Part shown: piece after piece, positions 1 to 7,481 of the stretch
Position numbering within the stretch: position 1 is the stretch's first letter
How the letters are laid out: the number at the start of each line of letters is the position of its first letter
Source of the DNA: PNOJ01 sp016706845
Lineage (GTDB): Bacteria > Krumholzibacteriota > Krumholzibacteriia > LZORAL124-64-63
NCBI GenBank assembly: GCA_016706845.1
Contig: JADJIV010000014.1
Location: 47,447 to 111,446, forward strand
DNA length: 64,000 nt
Direction of reading: 5' to 3'
Program-made: the position numbers and the translations under genes
The notes under the pieces: generated by a model
Seen by the model: only the letters and a program-made list of their open reading frames with translations
The model's database searches: none
Told to the model about the DNA's origin: nothing

Positions 1-1033
1 CCGACGCAGGGCGCGGCGATCAGGCCCATCGCCGCCCCCATCAGCAGCGGCCCCAGGAATCCGGTGCGCCCGCCTCCCACCCGGCTGGTCAGCGAACTCG
101 GCAGCTGCAGGTCGAACAGGCCCGCCATGCTCAGGGCCATCGCGCCGATGATCGCCGCGACGATGGCGGCGAACACGGGGGTCTGGGTCGCCTGGCCGAA
201 GGCGCCGCCGGTCGCGGCCGCCGCCACGCCGAGGATGGAGTAGACCAGCGCGATGCCCAGGACGTACCACAGCGACAGCACGAAACCCTTGAGGGGACGG
301 CCGCGGGAGTTGCCGCCGATGTAGCTGATCGTGATGGGGATCATGGGGTAGACGCAGGGCGTGAAGCTCGCCAGGACGCCGCCCAGGAACACCAGCAGGA
401 AGGCCAGCCAGCTGCCCTTCTCCAGGGCGCGCTGCAGGCGCGCCTGCAGGCCGCCGCCGGCGGGGGCCGCGGCGTCGGCGGCGATGTCGCCGGCCGCGGT
501 CTTCGTCGTCACGTCCGCCGTCGTCGCGCTCGGGGCGGCGGCGCGCGGCGCCAGCTCCACCTCCAGCGTCGCGACGGCCTCGCGCCCGGCTGGTAGCAGA
601 CCGCGGCGTCCCCCTCGCGGCAGAGCTGGTACTCGGCCCGCAGCGTGACGCGCAGCGGACCGGCGCGGTCCGGCCACGTCACCGGCACCATCGCCATGAC
701 CTCGCCGCGGTAGTAGGGGATCTCGGCCGCGACGGGTTTGGGGAACACCGCCGGCCCGAACGCGGCGGCGGGGTCGCTCGCGAAGGCGAGGCCCTGGAAC
801 GTCGCCGTCAGGTGCGTGCCGGCCGGCACGTGGTAGACGACGCCGAGCCGGGACGCGCCGCCCGCGGCGGGGTCGCCGCCGAGGAGCTTGAGGGTCACGG
901 TCAGCTGCGGCGGGGTCTCGGCGCCGGCCGGCGGGACCGCCACTCCCGCGAGCGCCAGGGCGCACAGGGCCCCCACCGCCCAGGCCCGCGCCGCGGCGGC
1001 CGCGCGCCCGCTGTTCTTGCTTGGTCTGATCAC
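1..1033 (-). CDS. dsbD: DsbD-type thiol:disulfide interchange protein, 3' end outside window, one frameshift
   Basis: DsbD carries electrons from cytoplasmic thioredoxin across the inner membrane to periplasmic thiol proteins. The N-terminal part shows a signal peptide ending near AGAE, then the periplasmic DsbC-like beta domain with the paired cysteine region (QLCREGD, then VCYQPG). A +/-1 shift near 580 is needed to pass into the membrane domain, which has the TPCVYPMIPIT motif around 375-345 and a second membrane cysteine in APCVG at the window edge. The C-terminal thioredoxin domain would lie beyond base 1. The GTG start overlaps the stop of the FG-GAP gene as GTGA, so the two are translationally coupled, with GGGAGA as ribosome site. 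The break looks like one missing base between CCGGG and CGAGG. Family call is confident; completeness is unknown. Confidence 0.85.
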
Positions 1034-1869
1034 TGGAGGTGCTTCTCCCTGCGGACGTCCACGTCGTAGATCTTCATGACGGCGGCGTCGCTCTCGGTCA
1101 GCACCTCGAGGATGCCGTCGCCGTCGACGTCGAGCAGTTCGATCCGGGCGCCGAAGACTTCGTCGCCCCACTTCAGGTCGCCGCTGCGCGAGTTCAGGAC
1201 CTGGCCGGTGTTCAACACGATGTCGGGCAGCTTGTCCCCGTCGACGTCGCCGACCGCGATGCGGGTCGCCTCGTACTCGTTCAGGCTGGTCCACTCGCGG
1301 ATGAAGTTGATGCCGTCGATGTAGTAGATGTGCCGGTCCGCGTTGACGACCAGCTCCAGCGCGGCGTCGTCGTCGACGTCGCCCACGCAGAGCCCGTGCA
1401 GGACCTGGAAGTCGTTCTGGAGGGTCTCGTAGCGCAGGCGGCCGTCCCCGGCGGTCCAGACGTAGAGGATGGCCGCGCTGGTCCAGGCGATCACCTCGTC
1501 CGAGCCGTCCCCATCGAGGTCGGCGCTGAGGACCTCTTGGACCGTGCCGGTCAGCTGCTTGCTGGTCCAGAGCGCCCGGGCGCCCTCGCCGGTGACGTGG
1601 ACGAGGCGGACCAGGCCGAAGCGGTCGCCCAGGGCCAGCACCGGGCCGTCGGCGTCCTCCAGGGATTCGACCGAGGCGACGTGGTCGAGCCGCTCGGCGG
1701 CGCGCATCGCCCGCACGTAGTCCTGGTAGCCGAGGGTTCGCGGTCCGCCGGCGATGAGCCCGAACTCCTGCTGCGCCGCGGCCGGGCCGGCGGCGATCAG
1801 CAGGGCGGTCGCGAGCACGGCGGCCGCGAGCGCGGGCGAGCCGCGCCGGGATCGAGTCGTTGTCGTCAT
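1030..1869 (-). CDS. Secreted FG-GAP/VCBS repeat protein
   Basis: A 279-residue protein beginning with basic residues and a hydrophobic stretch that ends in AAGPAAAQQ, a clear Sec signal peptide. The mature part carries repeated aspartate-rich loops of the FG-GAP/VCBS type (DLDGDGSDE, DVDDDAALE, DVDGDKLPD, DVDGDGILE), each expected to bind calcium in a beta-propeller blade. I chose the ATG at 1869 because the signal peptide begins there and AGGAG lies upstream; the frame stays open further upstream without protein-like sequence. It is the first gene of a two-gene unit with dsbD. Function is unknown; extracytoplasmic location is a firm inference, adhesion or surface display only a guess. Confidence 0.7.
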   Translation of the reverse strand: MTTTTRSRRGSPALAAAVLATALLIAAGPAAAQQEFGLIAGGPRTLGYQDYVRAMRAAERLDHVASVESLEDADGPVLALGDRFGLVRLVHVTGEGARALWTSKQLTGTVQEVLSADLDGDGSDEVIAWTSAAILYVWTAGDGRLRYETLQNDFQVLHGLCVGDVDDDAALELVVNADRHIYYIDGINFIREWTSLNEYEATRIAVGDVDGDKLPDIVLNTGQVLNSRSGDLKWGDEVFGARIELLDVDGDGILEVLTESDAAVMKIYDVDVRREKHLQ

Positions 1870-2063
1870 GAGGGGCCTCGCGGGTCTCCTGGTGATGCCG
1901 GCCGCCGGCGGCCTCGACGCGCGCGGCGGCCGGGTCCGGCTGGACGCCGGCCCGGGCACTCAGGGGGTGGCGATTTCAGGCGTTCAACATAACCGCTGCC
2001 CGCCGCCCCGTCCACCGGCGGATCGGCGTTCCGGGCCGGAGGATGCGCCGGCGGCGCGGCGGG

Positions 2064-2318
2064 TCACCAGGGGATGGGGAAGCCGGCCTGCAGGTGGCAG
2101 GACCAGCCGGAGTAGTCGAGGCCCGCGTCGATGAAGCGGCGCCAGCGCACCAGCGCCACGATCAGCGTGCGCGGCGACGGCCGCAGTTCCCAGCCGCCCT
2201 CCAGCACGCCCGAGTAGTTGCGCAGTTCGCCGGCGGCGGTCGCCTCGCCGGCGGAATCCGCCGCGGCCACGCCCGGGAAGCTGATCTGGGCGATGTCGAG
2301 GCCGAGGCCGACGAAGGC
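2064..2318 (-). pseudogene. C-terminal fragment of an outer-membrane-like beta protein split by the IS element
   Basis: This is the 3' half of the gene that begins at 5350. Its frame starts with AFVGLGLDIAQISFPG and ends with the aromatic-rich tail HLQAGFPIPW. Removing the IS element and one copy of the 5-bp repeat AAGGC joins the two halves exactly in frame (TPRA then AFVGLGL). The alternating polar and hydrophobic residues and the final aromatic residue fit an outer-membrane beta strand, but I do not recognise the family. Nothing here looks able to start translation on its own apart from a weak internal ATG at 2270. Confidence 0.7.
2314..2318. repeat. Left target-site duplication of the IS element (AAGGC)
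   Basis: AAGGC directly precedes the TG end of the element and recurs directly after its CA end at 4947-4951. A 5-bp duplication is normal for IS21-family transposition. Confidence 0.85.
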
Positions 2319-2421
2319 TGCGTATTCCAGTGATTTCGGCCACCCATTCCGATCGATTCCGGCCGCCCAGTCCAGCCCATTACGGCCACCTGTTCCGCCG
2401 CATTCCGGCCACCACCGGGCG
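2319..2421. repeat. Left-end subrepeats of the IS element
   Basis: About four degenerate copies of a 22-24 bp unit with the core ATTCCG...TTCCGGCCACC lie in a row from the left terminus. They mirror the cleaner array at the right end and are the probable IstA binding sites. Confidence 0.7.
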
Positions 2422-2462
2422 TAGCGACGCAGGGGTCATTCTTAGCCCCTTCCGCGGTTCGG

Positions 2463-3190
2463 TCAACGTTTCTCCTTCTTCTTGCGCAGGACTCGCCGGC
2501 CAGCTCGATCTTGTGCGCGTTGTGGATCACCCGGTCCAGGATCGCGTCGGCCAGCGTCGGGTCATCCAGGTACTGGTGCCAGGCGCCGACCGGCAGCTGG
2601 CTCGTGATCAGGGTCGAACGGGCCTGGTAACGGTCATCCAGGACCTCGAGCAGATCGCGTCGATTCTCCGGCGTCAGTGGCGCCAGCCCCCAGTCGTCCA
2701 GCACCAGCAGGTCCGCGCGCGCGAGCTTGGCCAGCTGCTTGCGGTAGCTGCCGTCGGCCTTGGCGATCTCCAGATCGTGGCATAGCCGCGGCAGGCGCTG
2801 GTACATGACCCGCAGTCCGTGGCGGCACGCCTGCTGCGCCAGGGCGCACCCGGTACGTCTTGCCACGCCGGTGGGGCCGGTGATCACCACGTTCAGGTGC
2901 GCTGCGATCCACTGGCACGACGCCAGGCTGAGCATCAGCGACTTGCCCAGGCCGCGCCGGCTGCGGTAGTCGATGTCCTCCATGCAGGCCGGCAGCCGCA
3001 GCCGCGCCTGCGTCAGCCGGGTCTTCAGGCGCCGGTTCGCCCGGGCCGTCTCCTCCCGGTCCACCAGCAGGCCTGGGCGGTCTTCGAAGCTCGGTCGGCC
3101 ACGTCCGGGGTCGCAGCTGATCGACCAGGCCGTCGGCCATGCCGGCCAGCTGCAGTTCCGCAGCTTCTCCACCGTCGGATGGATCAACAT
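2463..3190 (-). pseudogene. istB: IstB-like ATPase of the IS21 element, frameshifted
   Basis: IstB is the AAA+ helper that loads target DNA for the IstA transposase. It begins MLIHPTVEKL at 3190, overlapping the istA stop. Family blocks are recognisable in order: LLVDRE, IEDIDYR-like MEDIDYRSRRGL, the Walker A region GPTGV, Walker B LLVLDDWGLAPL, DDRYQARSTLITSQLPV, and DAILDRVIHNAHKIEL. In one frame Walker A reads GPTGVARRTG rather than GPTGVGKT; the GKT is recovered one base away, with a compensating change shortly after. Two further shifts lie within the first 40 codons and one lies after GES, where a basic tail and stop at 2463 are restored. At least four indels are needed for an intact gene of normal length (about 245 residues). 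Confidence 0.85.
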
Positions 3191-4721
3191 GGCCGCCCTC
3201 CTTCGGCGACGAACGGCAACACCGGCGCGTAGTAGTCGGCGCCCCGGATGTTCTCGTGCTCGATCGCCGGCGTCGGCGCCGCCGCCCGCGGCAACGGTTG
3301 GCGGTCCAGGCCGCTCTTGAGGATCGAGGCCAGACTCCTGTAACTGCAGGCGCCGGTCGCCAGGGCCCGCTCGCAGGCCGCCTCCAGGCGCTCGTTGCCG
3401 TACTGCTTGCCCAGACGCATCCGCCCAGGCACGAACGATAGCCCTGCTGGGGGGGGGGCGGCTCGCGATGATCCGCGTCGCCACCGCCGAGACCGCGCCG
3501 CCGGCCTCGCCCAGCGCACCACCGCCGGCGTCCACTTCGCGTACTGGCGATGGTGGTCCGGCATGTGCTGCGGCAGCGTCGTGAAGCGGCCCTGCTGGTG
3601 GCTGCGCACATGGCTGGCCACCCGCCGGCCGCGGTGCAGCACCTCCACCGTCGTGGCGGTCACGCGCCTCGCAGCGCAGGCCCGCCAGCGATACGGCACC
3701 GAGTAGTAGTGCTTGCCCACGGCCCGTGGTAGTCGATGTGCACCCGCACCTTCGACCCTCGGCGTACTCGTAGGGCGTGCTCGGCAGCGGCCGTAGCGCC
3801 GGCCGGTCCAGCTCCTCCCACAGACTGCGCCGGCTGCCGGCTGCTGGAACGGCTTGTTGTTCAGCGCCTCCAGAAGCTCCCCCGATCGTCTGGTTCGGCT
3901 CCGCCAGGCTGAAGAACGTCCGGTGCCGCAGCCGCGCCAGGATCCAGCGCTCGGCCAACAGCACCCCGGCTTCGGCCTTCGCCTTGTCCTTCGGACGGCA
4001 CACCCGCGCCGGCAACACCGCCACCCCATAGTGACTGGCCATCTCCTGGTACGTCGGGTTCAGGTCAGGCTCGTACAGGTGCGGGCTCGTCACACCGGAT
4101 TTCAAGTTGTCGGGGACCAGCGCTTCCGGCACCCCGCCCAGGTACTGCAGCGCCCGCACGTGGGACGCGATCCAGTCCGGCAGCGCCTGCGTCCACGTCG
4201 CTTCGCAGTACGTGTAGTTGCTGGCCCCAGCACCGCGACGAAGACCTGAGCCTGTCGGATCTCGCCCGTCTCGCGGTCGCCACCGGCACCGTCGGACCCG
4301 CGTAGTCGATGAACCGCTTCTCGCCCGCCCGGTGCGTCTGGCGCATCACCAGATCCTGCCGACCCCGCCACTGGCCGTACAGATCGCAGAACCGGCTGTA
4401 CTGGTGACCTTCAGGGTGAACCGCCTTGTGCTCCTGCCACAGCAGGAACAGCGTCACGCCCTTGTGGCGCTTCAGCTCCAGATGAAGCTGAGCCCAGTCC
4501 GGCTGGGGCCGCTGCTCCGGCGACAGCGACGGCGACGGCGGGAACACCGCCTCCAACTCCGCGTCGTCCATCTCCTGGGCCGATGGCCAGCTCAGGCTCC
4601 CACCGCCGACAACCGCAGGTACTCTGCCACCGTGCTGCGAGCGATGCCGCAGCTGTGGGCGATGACCGATTGCTCAGACCACAGCCCGCTTTAACCTCAA
4701 GACCTCTTTGATCTTACGCAT
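3184..4721 (-). pseudogene. istA: IstA-like transposase of the IS21 element, heavily frameshifted
   Basis: IstA is the DDE transposase of IS21 elements. The start MRKIKEVLRLK is followed, in another frame, by the helix-turn-helix (CGIARSTVAEYLRL) and then the body. All three acidic catalytic positions are visible in their usual settings: FIDYAG near 4290, VPDNLKSGV near 4110 and KDKAKAEAGV near 3980. The C-terminal signature PPQQGYRSCLG, RLGKQYGNERLEAAC and HENIRGADYY is also present. I count about eleven switches of frame over 1.5 kb, plus a run of ten G at 3449-3458. The stop overlaps the istB start, as is usual. Whether the breaks are decay or consensus errors cannot be settled from sequence alone. 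Confidence 0.85.
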
Positions 4722-4827
4722 GGACAACCGCTCTGGGCACCTGCTCCTTCGGCTCGGCGTGGCGAGAAAAGGAGGACGGTACCCGCTGGGGTGTCCTGCG
4801 TCGCTACCAACCGGCTACCCCAGCAGG

Positions 4828-4946
4828 GGTGGCCGATTTGCGTCGGAATCGGTGGCCGAATTGGATCGGAATGGGTGGCCGATTTCGATCGGAATGGGTG
4901 GCCGAAATGGATCGGAATCAGTGGCCGATTTCAGTCGGAATACGCA
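4828..4946. repeat. Right-end subrepeats of the IS element
   Basis: Five tandem copies of a 22-26 bp unit, consensus GGTGGCCGAWWTSRATCGGAAT, run to the right terminus. They are closely alike and inverted relative to the left-end array. Such multiple terminal repeats are a hallmark of IS21-family ends. Confidence 0.85.
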
Positions 4947-4951
4947 AAGGC
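4947..4951. repeat. Right target-site duplication of the IS element (AAGGC)
   Basis: Exact copy of the AAGGC at 2314-2318, immediately outside the CA terminus. Confidence 0.85.
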
Positions 4952-5350
4952 CGCGCGCGGCGTGCTCTCCCAACGCTGGTCGCGGAAGTAGCGGCGCGCG
5001 ACGAGCCCGGCCGCGACGAGGTCGCGGCCCCGCGCCACGCCGCGGTACTCGCCGTGCAGGACCAGGCCGAGGTTCAGGTCGTACAGCGGCGGGAAGATCT
5101 CGGCGCCCGCCGCCGGGCTCAGCACCAGGCCGCCGGAGAAGCCGGGCCGCAGTCCGCCCTCGGCGCGCGTGTCCCCGACGCTGGGGCCGAGCACCAGGAA
5201 CGGGGGCGGCGCCCTGTCGGGCCGGTCCAGCGACGAACGCACGATGCCGTCGGCGCGCGCGCCGACCGCCCAGGCCAGCAGCAACCCGGCCCCGGCCAGG
5301 CAGGCCGCGGCGATCGCCGGCGTCCGCCGGCCTTGCCGTCTCGCTCTCAT
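4947..5350 (-). pseudogene. N-terminal fragment of the outer-membrane-like beta protein interrupted by the IS element
   Basis: The ATG at 5350 follows a textbook GGAGGTG site. The protein opens with basic residues and a hydrophobic core ending in ARADG, a Sec signal peptide, followed by beta-rich sequence (FLVLGPSVGD, LVLHGEYRG, RDLVAAGLVARRYF). The reading frame runs a few codons into the IS and stops at 4931. Rejoined to the fragment at 2064-2318 it gives a protein of about 219 residues. Size, signal peptide and alternating pattern resemble small outer-membrane barrels of the PagL/acyloxyacyl-hydrolase kind, but no catalytic motif was identified, so function is left open. The cell presumably lacks this protein. 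Confidence 0.65.
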
Positions 5351-5444
5351 CGCACCTCCAGGCCAAGCAGCCGACCTCGCGCCTCGACGCCCACGATGCG
5401 GGATCGTTGCAAGGACGGTGCCACGGCGCCGATCATCCAAAGCG

Positions 5445-5473
5445 TTGCCGTGGTTGCGGATGCGCGGTATGAT
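5445..5473 (+). promoter_or_regulatory. Sigma-70-type promoter for the yigZ-like gene
   Basis: TTGCCG (5445-5450) and TATGAT (5468-5473) are separated by 17 bases, matching the consensus boxes at four and five of six positions. Transcription would start near 5480, about 65 bases before the gene. Confidence 0.55.
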
Positions 5474-5545
5474 CCCGCGACCGGCGGTCGGATCGCGACC
5501 GCCGCGGGCCGCCGGACAGCCACCGGGGAACCATGGCGAGGGTGG

Positions 5546-6341
5546 ATGCATGAACCGAGCGAAGGCATGACGCCCGACTCCCCCCCCACCTCCTACACGA
5601 CCCTCGCCGGCGTCGGCGAGTCCGAGATCCGGGTGGAGCGGTCGCGCTTCCTGGCCACGGCCCGCCCGTCGCGGACGCCGCCGCGGGGCGCGCGCCGCCG
5701 TGCGCAGCGACGCCGGCGAACCCTCGGGCACCGCCGGCGAGCCCATCCTGGGCGTGCTGCGTCACGCGGGGATCACCGACGCCGCGATCGTGGTCGTGCG
5801 CTGGTTCGGCGGGGTCAAGCTGGGCACCGGCGGGCTCGGCCGGGCCTACCGGGACGCCGCCGCGGCCGCCCTGGCCGCCGCGCCGCGGCTGGTGGTGCCG
5901 CTGGGCCGGCGCTGGCGCCTGGAGTTCCCCTACGATCTCGTGGGCCGGATCGAGCACCTGCTCGGCGCCTGCGGCGGCCGCCGCGACGCCGCCGAGTTCG
6001 GGGCCGGCGTCGTCTGGACCGTCTGGCTGCCGGCGGCCCGCGGCGAGGAGTTCGCGCGCGAGGCCGCGTCGCTCGGTCAGGGGCGGGTCCTCGTCGCGCC
6101 CGCGGGCGAGCCCCTGATCCCGCGACCGCCTGCCTTCCCCAATGCGACGCGGGCCTTCTTCGGAAGGGGCCCGCGGGCACTCGTCTCGTCTGCCTGTTCC
6201 ACTCGTCTGCCTGTTGCACTCGTCCGCCGGATGCCGTCGATCGCCCGACCCCTCAGGCGGTCATGTCGCGCATGTCCTGGTAGTCGTGCATGTACCGGAA
6301 GGTCTTCGAATTGCGGATCTTCTCGAAGGCCTCCTCCTTGA
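5546..6341 (+). CDS. yigZ: YigZ/IMPACT (UPF0029) family protein with a frameshift and internal loss
   Basis: The N-terminal block ESEIRVERSRFLATARP and the signature RSDAGEPSGTAGEPIL, then VVVRWFGGVKLGTGGLGRAY, are diagnostic of the UPF0029 fold. The C-terminal ferredoxin-like domain follows to about 6130. The two blocks are in different frames and only about ten codons apart, where the family normally has some 35-40 residues including the H-x-C-x-A segment. So roughly 75-90 bases plus one frame step are missing. Two starts are possible: ATG at 5546 with GAGGG upstream, or ATG at 5567. The open frame runs to 6341, over the end of the convergent sigma gene, so the true stop is probably earlier and hidden by another shift. 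Molecular role of the family is poorly known. Confidence 0.65.
6149..6174. terminator. GC-rich hairpin between convergent yigZ-like and sigma genes
   Basis: GCGGGCC plus TTC pairs with GAA plus GGCCCGC around a TTCG tetraloop, with a two-base bulge. It sits close to the convergent gene ends but lacks a T-run, so a terminator role is only suggested. It is followed by a short direct repeat of CTCGTCTGCCTGTT (6188-6220). Confidence 0.35.
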
Positions 6342-7167
6342 TCTGGCGGATGCGCTCGCGGGTCAGGCCCATGATCTGGCCGATCTCCTCGAGGGTCATC
6401 TCCTTGTCGGCGCCCAGGCCGTAGTACATGCGCAGCACGCGGGCCTCGCGGGGCTTGAGGTCGCACAGCATGCGCTCGATCGACTCCATGAGGTCCTCTT
6501 CGAGGACCCGCGAATCGGGCGTCTTGCTGCGCGTGTCCTCGAGGAAGTCGAGGTAGGTCGAGTCCTCGTCGTTGCCCACGTAGTCGTCGAGGAAGAAGTT
6601 GTCCTGCATCAGCGGCAGGGTGTCCTTGACCTCGTCGAGGGACAGGCCGAGCCGGGCCGCGATCTCCTCGGGCAGCGGCTTGCGGCGCAGGTCCTGCTGC
6701 AGCTCGCTGCTGACGCGCTTGATCTGGTTCAGCACGCGGGCGCGGTTCAACGGCATGCGCACGATCTTCGAGTGGTTGGCCAGCGCGGCCAGGATCGACT
6801 GCCGGATCCACCACACGGCGTAGGAGATGAACTTGTAGCCGCGCGTCTCGTCGAAGCGCTGGGCGGCCTTGAGCAGGCCGAGGTTGCCCTCGTTGATCAG
6901 GTCCTCCAGGGGCACGCCGTAGTGGGCGTACTCCTTGGCGATCGACACCACGAAGCGCAGGTTCGAGTTGACCAGCTTGTGCAGGGCGGCGCCGTCGTTG
7001 CCGCGGATGCCGCGCGCCAGCTCGCACTCCTCTTCCCGGCTCAGCAGGGGGAAGGCCTTCACTTCCTGGAAATAGAGGTCGAGGTTGCTCATCAGCCGAG
7101 CGCTCTCGCGCTTCACGCGGGCGGCGGGGCGACGGTCCCTGGGGGTCTTGCCGGTTTTCACTGCCAT
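6253..7167 (-). CDS. RNA polymerase sigma-70 factor, RpoD/RpoS-like, short form
   Basis: A 304-residue sigma factor that directs RNA polymerase to promoters. Region 1.2 begins at NLDLYFQEVKAFPLL. Region 2 carries LVNSNLRFVVSIAKEY, DLINEGNLGLLKAA and FDETRGYKFISYAVWWIRQSI. Region 3 (RVSSELQQDL..PEEIA) and region 4 with the helix-turn-helix MTLEEIGQIMGLTRERIRQIKEEA complete it. Region 1.1 is absent. The aromatic/basic run in 2.3-2.4 is that of primary and group 2 factors, and short primary factors of this size occur in FCB-type phyla. The ATG at 7167 was chosen over 7218 because AAGGA lies eight bases upstream. A perfect AT-rich inverted repeat sits in its leader. Whether it is the housekeeping factor cannot be told from one gene. 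Confidence 0.9.
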   Translation of the reverse strand: MAVKTGKTPRDRRPAARVKRESARLMSNLDLYFQEVKAFPLLSREEECELARGIRGNDGAALHKLVNSNLRFVVSIAKEYAHYGVPLEDLINEGNLGLLKAAQRFDETRGYKFISYAVWWIRQSILAALANHSKIVRMPLNRARVLNQIKRVSSELQQDLRRKPLPEEIAARLGLSLDEVKDTLPLMQDNFFLDDYVGNDEDSTYLDFLEDTRSKTPDSRVLEEDLMESIERMLCDLKPREARVLRMYYGLGADKEMTLEEIGQIMGLTRERIRQIKEEAFEKIRNSKTFRYMHDYQDMRDMTA

Positions 7168-7205
7168 GACTGACGTCCTTCGCTCCGAATCCGTGGGGCT
7201 TGATT

Positions 7206-7223
7206 TTGTATTTGACAATACAA
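7206..7223. promoter_or_regulatory. Perfect inverted repeat in the sigma gene leader
   Basis: TTGTATT and AATACAA flank the four bases TGAC, giving an 18-bp element about 40 bases before the sigma start codon. It is strikingly AT-rich for this genome. It could be an operator for a dimeric repressor or a small mRNA hairpin. Confidence 0.45.
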
Positions 7224-7398
7224 GTCCCGTACCAGGTCCGGGCGGTGAACAACTGATTCTCTCCTGATACCCAAGGCTACTGAATCGCTAGGAGATACGC
7301 TTTGACTGCTCGGGCGGTCCCCGGGCCACCGCGGCCCGGCGGGGGGATTTCGACATTCTGTCAGCGAACGCCCGTGAACCGGAGACAGGGTGTCAACG

Positions 7399-7422
7399 GG
7401 ACGGGGGGCCTTCCCCCCGTCC
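7399..7422. terminator. Strong G/C hairpin downstream of the DUF4139 gene
   Basis: GGACGGGGGG and CCCCCCGTCC form a perfect 10-bp stem around CCTT. It lies about 45 bases past the DUF4139 stop and upstream of the sigma gene. No T-run follows on either strand, so it may stall or protect transcripts rather than be a classical terminator. Confidence 0.45.
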
Positions 7423-7451
7423 GCGCGACCGTTCGCAGGGGTGCGCCGTCA

Positions 7452-7481
7452 GCTCACCACGTGACGGCTCACCATGTGACG
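7452..7481. repeat. Tandem 15-bp duplication at the end of the DUF4139 gene
   Basis: GCTCACCACGTGACG is followed directly by GCTCACCATGTGACG, differing at one base. The second copy holds the last codons and stop of the DUF4139 gene, the first lies just beyond, so the duplication repeats the gene's very end. Confidence 0.6.

Larger units (their letters stand above)
2319..4946 (-). mobile_element. IS21-family insertion sequence (istA-istB), about 2.63 kb
   Basis: The element starts TGCGTATTCC and ends GGAATACGCA, so its ends are inverted repeats with the TG/CA termini expected for IS21. The match continues inward less exactly through a block ending ATCGGCCAC. Each end holds an array of about 23-bp subrepeats, pointing inward, as IS21 elements have for transposase binding. 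Both genes lie on the minus strand in the order istA, istB. The element is flanked by the 5-bp repeat AAGGC and cuts an outer-membrane-like gene. Both transposition genes are broken by many frameshifts as given here, so either the copy has decayed or, more likely given the perfect flanking repeat, the consensus is poor. Confidence 0.9.

Noticed and set aside
2319..4946. TGCGTATTCC/GGAATACGCA read as a palindromic target site around the IS
   Set aside because: Moving the ends outward by ten bases gives TG/CA termini and a perfect AAGGC duplication, and the ten bases match the internal end repeats, so they belong to the IS.
4828..4946. Regular repeats resembling a small CRISPR array
   Set aside because: The 22-26 bp units abut without unique spacers and form one terminus of the IS element.
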